A DNA stretch of 64,000 nt. Origin: Bacillota bacterium. GTDB lineage: Bacteria > Bacillota_A > Clostridia > Lachnospirales > WQUN01. Position numbers and translations under genes: made by a program. The notes below the pieces were generated by a model, which had not been told where the DNA came from, made no database searches, and was given only the letters and a program-made list of their open reading frames with translations. Of the stretch, positions 1-8,655 are shown piece by piece; the stretch's first letter is position 1, and the number at the start of each line of letters is the position of its first letter. The DNA is taken from positions 1 to 64,000 of the forward strand of contig WQTQ01000243.1 in NCBI GenBank assembly GCA_009786175.1, read 5' to 3'.

Positions 1-323
1 ACAACTTTTGCAAGATAGTGGTATTTTTCCTGTGCCCAATCATCTTTGCCGCGGTTTTCGTACGTCATGCCAATTTCGCCTACTATTTCGCACTTACAGC
101 CTGTTTCTTCCAAGGCTTCACGTTTTACAGCTGCAATAAAATCTTCACCTTCATCAACTCCGCCGCCCGGCAGCATGTGTATCCCCCAATTGCTAATATA
201 CGAAATTGCGATGTTATTACCCTTATCAAACAAAACAATGCCAACGGCTATGCGCGGTTTAGCGGCGGATAACTTGCCGTACCCAATTATGTCTTTATCG
301 GTTATGGTAAGTAGAGTTTTCAC
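1..323 (-). CDS. Nudix hydrolase, 3' end cut by the window edge
   Basis: Partial gene read from the reverse strand; about 107 residues are inside the window and the C-terminus is lost beyond base 1. A complete Nudix box is present at about residues 54-75 (G-x5-E, then REA-LEETG), the Mg2+-binding motif of enzymes that split nucleoside diphosphates linked to another moiety. The start is a GTG at 321-323 that overlaps the stop of the upstream MoxR gene (GTGA overlap), so the two are translationally coupled. Substrate cannot be told from the motif alone. Confidence 0.85.
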   Translation of the reverse strand, partial: MKTLLTITDKDIIGYGKLSAAKPRIAVGIVLFDKGNNIAISYISNWGIHMLPGGGVDEGEDFIAAVKREALEETGCKCEIVGEIGMTYENRGKDDWAQEKYHYLAKV

Positions 324-1270
324 TTTTCAGCCCGTCCTTGTCCATCCGGCATTTTTACCGCCTCTATCAAACTTTGCACAACTTCCTCTACGGCAACCTT
401 CCCTGCCCTAGCCTGCTGTGCCAAAATAATCCTGTGGGCGCAAACGTCCGCCAGCACTTCCCGCACGTCTTCCGGTATTACATAATCACGCCCAAGGGCA
501 TACGCCCGTCCTTTTGCGGCTTTGGCAACAAAAAGCGCACCCCGGGGGCTTATGCCAAGTTCTATGCGGCTGTCTTCTCGGGATTTTTCTGCAATTTGTG
601 CAATGTAGGCAATTACGCTGTCTTTCATGGTTACGTTTTGCACTTCGTCTTGCATCCGCAGCACATCCTTAAGGGACAGCACCTGCCGCACATTTGTTAT
701 TGGATTGCTTTTTTGTCTGTCGCGGATTATGGCCATTTGGCTTTCAAAATCCGGGTAGCCGATGCTTAACCGCATAAGGAAGCGGTCCAGCTGGGCGAAA
801 GGCAAAAGCTGTGTCCCAGCCGTACCAACATTGTTTTGTGTGGCAATAACAATAAACGGGGAAAGCAGCGGATGGGTAACGCCGTCTACGGTTACCTGCC
901 GCTCTTCCATGGCTTCCAGCAGCGCGGATTGTGTCTTGCTGGATGTTCTGTTAATTTCATCCCCAAGCAAAATATTAGCATCGTTAACCGCGCCGGGCAT
1001 GTAAGTAAGGCTGCCGGTTTCCTTGTTGTAAACGGAAAAACCCGTAATGTCCGAGGGCAGAACATCCGGCGTAAACTGTATACGTCTGTAGCTTAACCCC
1101 ATTGCCTTACTTGCTGCCATAGCAAGGGTGGTTTTGCCCACACCGGGCACGTCGTCTAAAAGTATGTGCCCGTCCGCCAAAAGGGCAATAAGCAGCTTTA
1201 TTAAAGCTGCTTGTTTGCCCACAATTACCTTTTGAATTTCGTCAATTACCTGTTGTATTTCGTTTCGCAT
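320..1270 (-). CDS. MoxR-family AAA+ ATPase
   Basis: A 316-residue protein with Walker A (GVGKTT, about residues 43-48), Walker B (LLGDEINRT, about 101-109) and the 'ATQNN' sensor segment typical of MoxR ATPases. Family members act as chaperones that help assemble or metallate partner proteins, usually encoded beside a DUF58 and a transglutaminase-like gene. Neither partner is visible here: the upstream gene is a 5'-nucleotidase-like secreted protein and the downstream one a Nudix hydrolase. The ATG is preceded by AAGGATG. The family call is firm; the client is unknown. Confidence 0.92.
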   Translation of the reverse strand: MRNEIQQVIDEIQKVIVGKQAALIKLLIALLADGHILLDDVPGVGKTTLAMAASKAMGLSYRRIQFTPDVLPSDITGFSVYNKETGSLTYMPGAVNDANILLGDEINRTSSKTQSALLEAMEERQVTVDGVTHPLLSPFIVIATQNNVGTAGTQLLPFAQLDRFLMRLSIGYPDFESQMAIIRDRQKSNPITNVRQVLSLKDVLRMQDEVQNVTMKDSVIAYIAQIAEKSREDSRIELGISPRGALFVAKAAKGRAYALGRDYVIPEDVREVLADVCAHRIILAQQARAGKVAVEEVVQSLIEAVKMPDGQGRAEK

Positions 1271-1288
1271 AATTTACATCCTTGCGGT

Positions 1289-2950
1289 TTATTCTTCGGT
1301 ACCTGTCACTACCGTGATTCTTCCTTGGGGCTGAGCATATCTCTCGTCAATAACGCCGCCAAGCTCTTGCATAATGTACATCCATACAACATCAACTACA
1401 AAGGCGGAAGTAATTGTACTGTATTCTTCGCATCTTTCCAAGCTGATGTAGTTGGAATCCATGCCGTTAAAAATAGCGTTGCTTGTGATAACCGCATAAG
1501 TGGCTTCCGGGTCGAAATCGTTGCCGTTTACACTGTTAATTGTTACGCGGCGGATAGTATTGGCCCGATACCAGTGGTTGCCATAAGCTTCGCCCGCATC
1601 AAAGGGGATTGTTGTATCTACGGTAAATTCAATACCCGCAACATGTGGAAACGCTGCCGCGGCGGCAAAAGTCTCGCTTGTAAACGGTAAGCCTTGCGTT
1701 GCCGCTTCAAGCATTTCCAGAAGCTGCGCGCCTGTTAAATACATCACCGCCACACGGTTTGGGAAAGGCAGCACCCTTTGCAAATCTTTTATTGTAACAT
1801 CACCAATATTAAGGAAGTCGCGCAAGTTTCCGCCGTTCCAAATGGCAACTACGTTTTCCGGGTCTGCCATAATGCGGTCGTTGCCCGCGTCAATGTCGTC
1901 TTCGTCAAAGAAATTTACAATGCCGCCTTCAAGGGCAAACCATCTTAAGGCATTTGTCCAAAGGTTGCCCGTATTGGTTTCACCGGAGCGGGAAGCCGCA
2001 GCAGAGCCAACCAGTGTTACTTCTGTTCTGGCTACCGCGCCTTGGAACTCTTCGTAAATGCTTTCCATTGCGGTTTCCACGGCGTACTGCATTTCCTTGT
2101 CAAGCTCTATGGCCGCCAAGTTAACAAGGCTGTGGGCCAATACCCGGTTCGTTTCGTTCTCAATAATAATAACGCCAACCGTAAGCCCCGCACCGGAATA
2201 CACATCGATAATTATCGCGCCGGATACAACCAACGGCGTACCCACATTGGTAAGACCAACTACCAAATCGTTTTCCGCAAGGGCATAGGCTTGATATGCC
2301 GCCGCTTCCGCCACGTCATTAAATGTAAGGCCGTCTATGTTAGACTCCAAAACCTGGTTTACCGTATCCGGGTCCGTAAGCCCGAAGAAACCAATTTCAC
2401 GCCCGGAAGCCATGGTTATAACCACATTTGGCTCAAAGGCGTAGTCTTTGTATTCATCATCAATAATATTTGATGAAATAGCGTGGAATGAAACCTCTTC
2501 CAGCAACTCCTCCAGTGCCTCATCTTCGTGAATCATCCCATGCATGGCGGCAACGCCTATCTGGCCTGTGCCAAAATCAAACTCGCGGCTGCCAATGGCA
2601 ACAACATCATAGCCGGTTTTGTACATAAGCTGCGTTACGGTGCGCCCGCTGTCGTAAGTTGAATACACCGTGCCTTGTAAATAGTTGCCCACATCAACCA
2701 AGATAACGTCCGCGTCTTTTGCTTTATAAAAACTGCGAAGCGTGGCTATTTGGGGCAAAATGTAAATGTTGCCACGGATGTTGGCGGTGTAGATGATGAC
2801 TGTTTTACCATAAAATTCGCCTGGCTCCGCATCCGAAAGCTCTTCGTAACCTGTGGACAGCTCGTATTCCGCAATGGCTGTGGCGGGCAGCATTGCCAAG
2901 CAAAGGCAAAATGCCAAAATGAAACTAAGTACTTTTAAAAATTTTTTCAT
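1289..2950 (-). CDS. Secreted 5'-nucleotidase-like protein with degenerate metal site
   Basis: A 553-residue protein with a signal peptide (Lys-rich start, hydrophobic core, cleavage near ATAIA-E, residues 22-28). The start was placed at the ATG at 2950 because AGGAGG lies 6 bases upstream; an in-frame ATG 57 bases earlier has no such site. The C-terminal half keeps 5'-nucleotidase motifs (GETNTGNLWTNAL, WNGGNLRDF, LPFPNRVAVMYLTG). The N-terminal metallophosphoesterase domain does not: the usual TNDxHG reads TANIRG (residues 55-60), the GD motif reads GN (88-89), GNHEFD reads GSREFD (120-125) and the LTHLG motif reads LTNVG. Known family biology says these residues bind the two metals, so I infer a catalytically dead, possibly ligand-binding protein. 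Confidence 0.85.
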   Translation of the reverse strand: MKKFLKVLSFILAFCLCLAMLPATAIAEYELSTGYEELSDAEPGEFYGKTVIIYTANIRGNIYILPQIATLRSFYKAKDADVILVDVGNYLQGTVYSTYDSGRTVTQLMYKTGYDVVAIGSREFDFGTGQIGVAAMHGMIHEDEALEELLEEVSFHAISSNIIDDEYKDYAFEPNVVITMASGREIGFFGLTDPDTVNQVLESNIDGLTFNDVAEAAAYQAYALAENDLVVGLTNVGTPLVVSGAIIIDVYSGAGLTVGVIIIENETNRVLAHSLVNLAAIELDKEMQYAVETAMESIYEEFQGAVARTEVTLVGSAAASRSGETNTGNLWTNALRWFALEGGIVNFFDEDDIDAGNDRIMADPENVVAIWNGGNLRDFLNIGDVTIKDLQRVLPFPNRVAVMYLTGAQLLEMLEAATQGLPFTSETFAAAAAFPHVAGIEFTVDTTIPFDAGEAYGNHWYRANTIRRVTINSVNGNDFDPEATYAVITSNAIFNGMDSNYISLERCEEYSTITSAFVVDVVWMYIMQELGGVIDERYAQPQGRITVVTGTEE

Positions 2951-3195
2951 GGTGATCCTCCTGGTTTTTATCAGTTTAATTACAAAAAGATACCGCAAAA
3001 GCGGCAAGTTTCCTTCAGAAAACCCATGCTACCTTCGCGGTAAATATAAAAACGCAAGTGAAATTTAATGGTTATTGCTTTCTTCAGAAAGCGGCATTCC
3101 TTCGTGGAATGATAATATTGTAAAGGAAATGTAATCAAAAATCAAGCTTTGGTTACAAACGAGGTGTAGCCATAAATAAAACCATAAATAACGCA

Positions 3196-3224
3196 TTGAC
3201 ATCCATAAATTAAATAGATATAAT
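3196..3224 (+). promoter_or_regulatory. Consensus sigma-A type promoter
   Basis: Perfect TTGACA (3196-3201) and TATAAT (3219-3224) separated by 17 bases, 43 bases before the start of the DUF2087 gene. It would transcribe the three-gene operon at 3267-4761. Confidence 0.85.
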
Positions 3225-3266
3225 AAAATAAATCTATAACATAATAAAAAAACGGAGGTCATTCAA

Positions 3267-4052
3267 ATGAACGCAATTCCATTTTGGGACACTACAGTTG
3301 ACGAATTAAAGCAAGGCTTCAAAGTGAACGATGACACCTACACCTGCCTTTTATGCGGCGAAACTTTTCAACAAGGCTTAATTTACAATATAAACAACAC
3401 TCTTTGCGATGCAAAAAAAGCAGCGGAAACCCACATAGCAACATTGCACCCAAGTGTTTTTGAATATTTCTTAGGCTTTGGGCGGGTATATACTGGCTTG
3501 TCCGAAGGGAATAAAGGGCTTGCAAAACTGTTGTACAAAGGCTATACATACAAAGAGATTCTAGAATTTACAGGTGCAAACTGTATTTCCACAGTACGCA
3601 ACCAGCGGTTTGTCCTTCGTGAAAAATATAAACAGGCAAAAATATTAGTGGCACTTATGGAGCTAATGGAAGAGAAAAGGCTGGAGCTAAAACAAGAACG
3701 AAAAGCACAAAGCGACGAAAACTTAATAGATTTTCATCCCGGCGCAACTTGCATAGACGACCGCTTTGCCATTACTCAAAAGGAAAGGGATGATATTTTA
3801 AACAGATATTTTGATGAAGACGGACAACTAGTAATCAAAAATTTCCCGGCAAAAGAGAAAAAGAAAATCATTATTATGCAAAAAATAATGGAAAATTTCG
3901 AACTTAACCACGTCTATTCCGAGAAGGAAGTCAACGAAATATTACAAGCCTACTACGAAGATTTTGTAACAATCCGCCGTTATTTAATCCAGTACGGCTT
4001 TTTAGTAAGGGATAAAAATGGGACAAACTACAGAATTAATACGGACGTATAG
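3267..4052 (+). CDS. DUF2087 protein with N-terminal zinc-finger-like motif
   Basis: A 261-residue cytoplasmic protein. A Cys-x2-Cys at 27 and 30 and His at 56 and 61 look like a single zinc-finger-like site. The C-terminal 70 residues carry the DUF2087 signature (NFPAKEKKK, YSEKEVNEIL, FVTIRRYLIQYGFL), a winged-helix-like domain seen at the end of several regulators. The middle holds a charged helix. I infer a DNA-binding regulator, target unknown. ATG is preceded by GGAGG and a consensus promoter. Confidence 0.75.
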   Translation: MNAIPFWDTTVDELKQGFKVNDDTYTCLLCGETFQQGLIYNINNTLCDAKKAAETHIATLHPSVFEYFLGFGRVYTGLSEGNKGLAKLLYKGYTYKEILEFTGANCISTVRNQRFVLREKYKQAKILVALMELMEEKRLELKQERKAQSDENLIDFHPGATCIDDRFAITQKERDDILNRYFDEDGQLVIKNFPAKEKKKIIIMQKIMENFELNHVYSEKEVNEILQAYYEDFVTIRRYLIQYGFLVRDKNGTNYRINTDV

Positions 4053-4060
4053 GAGACAAT

Positions 4061-4336
4061 ATGTACACACAGTCGGTAAAATTAATTTTCCATATCCCTT
4101 ACTCCCATTCGCTAAAAGAAAAACGGCAGGTTTGCCGTAGTCTTATTGATAGGGTACGGCAAAAATTTAATGTCTCTGTTGCAGAAGTTGATACCCAAGA
4201 TGCCCATCAAATTTTGACTATTGGCATCGCTGTAGTTTCCGAGTCTTTCACTCACGGGCAAAATTGCCTGGACAAAATAGTCCGTTACATGGAAACTCAC
4301 ACAGATGCAGAGCTGACGGACGTGGTTGAACCATGA
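4061..4336 (+). CDS. YlxP/DUF503 family protein
   Basis: A 91-residue protein matching the DUF503 (YlxP-like) family: an N-terminal strand, then SLKEKRQVCRSLIDRVRQKF and VAEVDTQD, the conserved core of that family. In Bacillus ylxP lies in the infB-rbfA operon and has been linked to ribosome maturation; here it stands between a DUF2087 gene and a UPF0178 gene, so that link is not supported by context. Ribosome site AGGAGA lies just upstream, and its last four bases overlap the next gene (ATGA). Confidence 0.85.
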   Translation: MYTQSVKLIFHIPYSHSLKEKRQVCRSLIDRVRQKFNVSVAEVDTQDAHQILTIGIAVVSESFTHGQNCLDKIVRYMETHTDAELTDVVEP

Positions 4337-4761
4337 CTATTTTCATAGACGGAGACGGCTGCCCCGTAGTTGACATAACCATACGGCTGGCCGCCGAAGC
4401 AAAAGTAGACTGTGTAATAATTTGCGACACCGCACATATTTTTGATAAGCCCGGTGCTAAAACCATAACCGTTTCCAAGGGAAACGACAGTGTGGATTTT
4501 ACTCTGGTAAATTTGGTTGCTAAAGGCGACATAGCAGTAACCCAGGACTATGGCCTGGCCGCCATGTGCCTTGCCCGCGGGGCAGTTCCGATTAATCAAA
4601 ACGGAATGGTCTTTAACGACAATAATATGGACTCGCTGTTAATGCAGCGTCACATCGGCAAAAGGATTCGCATTGCAGGCAGACGGCTAAAAGGCCCTGC
4701 CAAACGGACCAAAGCACAAAATCAAGCCTTTGAGGAAAAGTTGAGAGAATTGCTGCAATAA
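4333..4761 (+). CDS. YaiI/YqxD family (UPF0178) protein
   Basis: A 142-residue protein that fits the UPF0178/DUF188 family along its full length: FIDGDGCPVVD at the N-terminus, VTQDYGLAAMCL in the middle and HIGKRIRIAGRRLKGPAKRT near the end. The fold is PIN-like and a nuclease role is suspected for the family but not established. It overlaps the YlxP stop by four bases, so it is coupled to it, and a strong hairpin follows directly. Confidence 0.9.
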   Translation: MTIFIDGDGCPVVDITIRLAAEAKVDCVIICDTAHIFDKPGAKTITVSKGNDSVDFTLVNLVAKGDIAVTQDYGLAAMCLARGAVPINQNGMVFNDNNMDSLLMQRHIGKRIRIAGRRLKGPAKRTKAQNQAFEEKLRELLQ

Positions 4762-4766
4762 AGACA

Positions 4767-4808
4767 TACCCCCTGATATCATATTTGCCAATGTGATATC
4801 AGGGGGTA
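4767..4808. terminator. Bidirectional hairpin built on the CCCCCTGATATC palindrome
   Basis: A perfect 15-bp stem (4767-4781 with 4794-4808) with a 12-base loop sits between two convergent genes. This is the looped form of the palindrome found at five places in the window. Confidence 0.7.
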
Positions 4809-4832
4809 AATTTATATTATTTTATGAAAGAT

Positions 4833-5795
4833 CTACTGAAACGTCAGCATCAAAATAATCGAAGTCAGGCTCAAGCACGCACTTATCAGGAAAATTAGCA
4901 GTACTGCGTGGCGTGGTGACATGCCTTTTTTCAACAATCTAAAATGCAAGTGAGTAATGTCCGTAGTATCCGCAACATGGGCCGGTTTACGGGCAATTAT
5001 GCGGCGGGCCACCACAAGAACACCGTCAAAAATTGGTACACCCATAGCCAGCATCGGAATTACCAAAGATACCACCGTTGCTTGCTTAAACGCACCGTGC
5101 AAGGAAATGGCAGCCAGCACAAAGCCCAAAAGGTAAGCCCCTGAATCGCCCATATACACTTTAGCGGGCGGTAAATTAAAGCGTAAAAACCCGGAAACAG
5201 CAGCAACAAGCACAACAGACAAAAGCGCGGTTTCCACTTGCCCCATGTGAATGGCCACGACAAAAAACGTAGAGCCGGCCACTAAGGCCAATAACCCGGA
5301 AAGCCCATCCAACCCGTCCATAAAGTTAAATACCGTAATAAGGCCGACAATCCAAAGTACAGTTAATATAAACTGCAGCAGCGTTGGCAAGTACACATAG
5401 TATCCCGTAAAATGGTTGAAAAACCCTGTAAAGCGTATCCCTCCCGCAAAGGCAACAGACGCCGCACCAATATGCACAAGAAGCCGCGGCCATACAGGAA
5501 ACTCTTTGCCCTTAGACTTAGAATAATCGTCTACAAGGCCCACGGTCACAATCATGGCAGCACCGGCAAGTATAACGGGCATGACAGGGTCACGGTAAAT
5601 TACGAAAACAATAAAACCCACAAGAAACGCTGCAAACATGGCAATACCCCCGGAAAGAGGCATTGGTGATTCATGTTTTTTGCGTTCGGTGGGCTTGTCT
5701 GTAAAATCAAATCTATCAGCCAGCTTTACGAAAAGCGGCATTAAAAGCATCATTAAAATAAAAACTATTATAAATGCTGTCGCATACAAAATCAT
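4833..5795 (-). CDS. tagO: WecA/TagO-like undecaprenyl-phosphate GlcNAc-1-phosphate transferase
   Basis: Integral membrane glycosyltransferase family 4 protein, about 320 residues and many membrane helices. The family motifs are all there: TDKPTERKKHESPMPLSGG, VGLVDDYSK, NFMDGLDGLSG, KVYMGDSGAY and HLHFRL. These enzymes load the first sugar phosphate onto the lipid carrier for teichoic acid or other wall glycans. Start chosen at the ATG at 5795 because GGAG lies 8 bases before it; upstream in-frame ATGs (to 5825) have no ribosome site. MurG and TagA genes nearby agree with an envelope role. TagO versus another GT4 transferase cannot be settled here. Confidence 0.85.
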   Translation of the reverse strand: MILYATAFIIVFILMMLLMPLFVKLADRFDFTDKPTERKKHESPMPLSGGIAMFAAFLVGFIVFVIYRDPVMPVILAGAAMIVTVGLVDDYSKSKGKEFPVWPRLLVHIGAASVAFAGGIRFTGFFNHFTGYYVYLPTLLQFILTVLWIVGLITVFNFMDGLDGLSGLLALVAGSTFFVVAIHMGQVETALLSVVLVAAVSGFLRFNLPPAKVYMGDSGAYLLGFVLAAISLHGAFKQATVVSLVIPMLAMGVPIFDGVLVVARRIIARKPAHVADTTDITHLHFRLLKKGMSPRHAVLLIFLISACLSLTSIILMLTFQ

Positions 5796-5841
5796 TGGTA
5801 GGACTCCATTCATGTACATCATCATCTTACATAACGACAGT

Positions 5842-5869
5842 ATTATACCCTATTTCCCAACAAAGTAAA
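5842..5869 (-). promoter_or_regulatory. Promoter for the TagO-like gene
   Basis: On the minus strand, TTTACT (5864-5869) and TATAAT (5842-5847) are 16 bases apart, about 45 bases before the chosen start. It suggests the TagO-like gene is not only read through from murG. Confidence 0.5.
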
Positions 5870-5883
5870 TAACATTTTTATTA

Positions 5884-6939
5884 TTACGTCACACTTTTTA
5901 TTACATCAATAATATTTTCCACACCATTTGTCACGCCCTGCTCCTTCATTTTGTTATAAAATTCTTCGCGATTTTTGTATAGTATGTTAATGTCGTTTAC
6001 CAGCCGCCGGGGGGTCATTTCTTTTTCCGAAAGCACCATAGAAAACCCCTGTGCAGCAAAAGATGCTGCGTTTTGTACCTGGTCCCCCCGGCTTACTTCC
6101 TTAGGAAGAGGAACAAGCAGGTTAGGCTTACCAAGGGCCACCAGCTCGAATAATGTATTCGCGCCCGCCCTAGAGATTACAATATCTGCCGCCGCAAGTA
6201 CATCTGCCATTTTTTCGTTCAAATATTCAAACTCTACATATCCCGGTCTGTCTATTCCGGACAAATTGCCCTTGCCGCAAAGGTGGACAACCCTGAATTT
6301 TTGCAAAATTTCAGGCAGCGCGTCTCTTACACAAGTGTTTATTGCCGCCGCACCCTGGCTGCCGCCGGTAACTAAAAGCACAGGCAAGCTATTTTTGCAA
6401 ATAAAAACTTCCATACCCGCCTTTGCGTTGCCGTTTAACAATTCTTCCCTAATGGGTGTACCGGTTAAAACACCTTTCGTTTTTGACACATGGGCCAAAG
6501 TTTCCGGGAAGCTGACACAAATTTTTGTAGCAAGAGGCATCGCAAGTTTATTTGCCAACCCCGGCGTCATATCGGATTCATGAATAACGCTTTTTACGCC
6601 TAACAGGCGTGCCGCCGCGATAACAGGTACAACTACAAAACCGCCTTTGGAAAAAACTATGTCCGGCTTTATTTTTTTTATTACCCGAATTGCGTCTGTT
6701 AAACCTTTACCAACCCTAAAAATATCCGTAACATTTTTTATACTTTTATACCGTCTAAGTTTGCCGGAAGAAATACCAAAGTATGGTATACCTGCGGTTT
6801 CTACAAGACCGCGTTCTATGCCGGTATGGCTTCCAATGTAGTAAATTTCGAAGCCTACGGCTTTTAAAGATGGCACCAAGGCAAGATTTGGTGCGACATG
6901 TCCGGCAGTACCTCCGCCGGTAAGAATGATTTTTTTCAT
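5884..6939 (-). CDS. murG: MurG, lipid II-forming GlcNAc transferase
   Basis: A 351-residue GT28 glycosyltransferase. It shows the MurG signature GGGTAGHVAPNLAL at the N-terminus, HESDMTPGLANKL in the middle, TGGSQGAAAIN, and the C-terminal donor-site segment SRAGANTLFELVALGKPNLLVP. MurG adds GlcNAc to lipid I on the inner face of the membrane during peptidoglycan synthesis. The gene lies outside the usual mur/dcw cluster. Start set at ATG 6939 with GGTG upstream; a GTG at 6951 is an alternative. Confidence 0.92.
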   Translation of the reverse strand: MKKIILTGGGTAGHVAPNLALVPSLKAVGFEIYYIGSHTGIERGLVETAGIPYFGISSGKLRRYKSIKNVTDIFRVGKGLTDAIRVIKKIKPDIVFSKGGFVVVPVIAAARLLGVKSVIHESDMTPGLANKLAMPLATKICVSFPETLAHVSKTKGVLTGTPIREELLNGNAKAGMEVFICKNSLPVLLVTGGSQGAAAINTCVRDALPEILQKFRVVHLCGKGNLSGIDRPGYVEFEYLNEKMADVLAAADIVISRAGANTLFELVALGKPNLLVPLPKEVSRGDQVQNAASFAAQGFSMVLSEKEMTPRRLVNDINILYKNREEFYNKMKEQGVTNGVENIIDVIKSVT

Positions 6940-6980
6940 AGTTTCACCCACATCGTAATTTTTTACGCTCTAGGAAATTG

Positions 6981-7017
6981 CTCTTTACGAAACACGCGCG
7001 CAAGCGCGCTTTATATT
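6981..7017. repeat. GC-rich hairpin repeat, copy 1
   Basis: A 37-base element with CGCGC-AA-GCGCG at its centre, followed by TTTATATTTT. It matches 30754-30790 with about four differences. It lies between divergent genes (murG and the lipoprotein), an unexpected spot for a terminator. Confidence 0.6.
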
Positions 7018-7117
7018 TTCCTTATAAATTCGTAAAAAGCGAATTCCCGAACACACATATCTATGATATAATACCAATAGATAATATTCAATCGTAAAGG
7101 AAAGGTACTTTGTACCC

Positions 7118-8653
7118 ATGTTAAAAATATTGTTGTGCCTAATTGCGTTATTAACGCTGGCTGCTTGCGGCAGAAATGTAAATTTCCCACCCGCAGAATA
7201 TGCGCCGTATCCTTACGAAGACCCCAGCGCGGGCTTGTATCCGTCAACGAATGAAGATTACTACCCCCATTTATTACCGGATGTCCCAATGCACAACGAA
7301 TACAATGTTATACTGACAATAGACCCTGAAACGCGTACAGTTCAAGGCATATCCCGCATCAATTTTACAAACCGTTCCGGGCAGCCACTTGAAACAATTG
7401 TACTACGCGTCTTTTTGAATGCTTTTGACAAAGAAGTATACCCGCGTCCATACACAAGCGATGTAGAGTGGCGGCTTCACAGGCCCGGCGAAGACCGTGA
7501 CCGGGGGCATATATCAATAGAATACGTATTCATAAACAACGAAACCCTGGAATACAGCATAAATGACACAGTCCTTATTCTGTCCTTAAAAGAGCCGATA
7601 GAACCGGACGCTACCGTAATTTTAAGCTTGCAATACAGTGCCCATATACCTTCCTTTGGGCACATTACAGGCGGCAACGAATATAGTATGTGGTTTGGCA
7701 TGTTTTTACCGGTACTTCCTGTTTACAGCAAAAACGGCTGGCATGTGGAACCATTCTACCCTATTGGCAGCCCGTTTTTCCTTGAAACAGCAAATTATCA
7801 TGTGGAAGTTACAACGCCGCTTGGCTACAATGTTGTGGGTACAGGCCACAAAATCGAGGACATATGCTACGATTCCGGCACTAAAACAACACGGTTTGCA
7901 GCCAATATGGTAAGAGATTTTGCCTTTGCGGTATTATCGTCATATTACAACAGTATTGGTATTACTACAGACACAGGCGTAGATATTTACTTCCATTACC
8001 GTACAGACCTTGTTAGTGAACGCGCAAGTGAAATTTTAGAATTTGTCCGCAGCAGTATGGAACAGCTGGATTATCGCATAGGCATGTATCCGTTTGGGCA
8101 GCTTAATATTATCGAAACGGATACTATTCACGACAGTATTGCCTTTTCCCAATTAATTTTTGCCGATAAGCGTCATCTTAGACACGGGGATCTGACAGAT
8201 TTGTCCCGAAGCCTTGTAAGCCAATGGTTTGGAAGTATTGTAGGAACAAACCGCATTAACGAGCCCTGGCTGGATAAGGGTTTAATTTATTTTATCGAGG
8301 CTGATATTACACACAGCACACCGGAGTTATTACGCCAACACATGAAAAATGTCCGCGAGACAATTACCACCCATGGCAATCTGCTGCTTACAGACGGGCT
8401 TTGGGCATTCACAGACAGGGAATCATTTTCGGCAACCCACGGGTATAAAGCCATGCTAATGTTATACCAATTGCAGTACCTAATGGGCGAAGAAAATTTC
8501 CGGATACTAATAAATTCGTACTACCAAACATTTTCCTTCGAAATTGCCACGGTACAGGATTTTATTTATATGGCAGAAGAAATATACGGCAATTGCCTGG
8601 AAGAGTTCTTTTACACGTGGATATCTTCCGGCACCGTGCCGCCACTGAGGTGA
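7118..8653 (+). CDS. M1 peptidase-like lipoprotein lacking zinc ligands
   Basis: A 511-residue predicted lipoprotein: signal peptide with lipobox LAAC, Cys17 the lipidated residue. The body follows the M1 (aminopeptidase N-like) layout: beta-rich N-terminal domain (YNVILTIDPETRTVQG), then the catalytic-type region. The key motifs are changed. Where M1 enzymes have HExxHQWF the protein reads RSLVSQWF (residues 364-371); the third ligand, in WLDE, reads WLDK; the GGMEN-type loop reads HDSIAFSQ. By family knowledge none of the zinc ligands remains, so I infer a non-catalytic extracytoplasmic binding or scaffold protein. The tagA gene follows after two bases, so it may act in the envelope. Confidence 0.8.
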   Translation: MLKILLCLIALLTLAACGRNVNFPPAEYAPYPYEDPSAGLYPSTNEDYYPHLLPDVPMHNEYNVILTIDPETRTVQGISRINFTNRSGQPLETIVLRVFLNAFDKEVYPRPYTSDVEWRLHRPGEDRDRGHISIEYVFINNETLEYSINDTVLILSLKEPIEPDATVILSLQYSAHIPSFGHITGGNEYSMWFGMFLPVLPVYSKNGWHVEPFYPIGSPFFLETANYHVEVTTPLGYNVVGTGHKIEDICYDSGTKTTRFAANMVRDFAFAVLSSYYNSIGITTDTGVDIYFHYRTDLVSERASEILEFVRSSMEQLDYRIGMYPFGQLNIIETDTIHDSIAFSQLIFADKRHLRHGDLTDLSRSLVSQWFGSIVGTNRINEPWLDKGLIYFIEADITHSTPELLRQHMKNVRETITTHGNLLLTDGLWAFTDRESFSATHGYKAMLMLYQLQYLMGEENFRILINSYYQTFSFEIATVQDFIYMAEEIYGNCLEEFFYTWISSGTVPPLR

Positions 8654-8655
8654 TT

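Noticed and set aside
3065..3262. 65-residue minus-strand frame before the DUF2087 gene
   Set aside because: It overlaps the consensus promoter at 3196-3224 and has no ribosome site or family resemblance.
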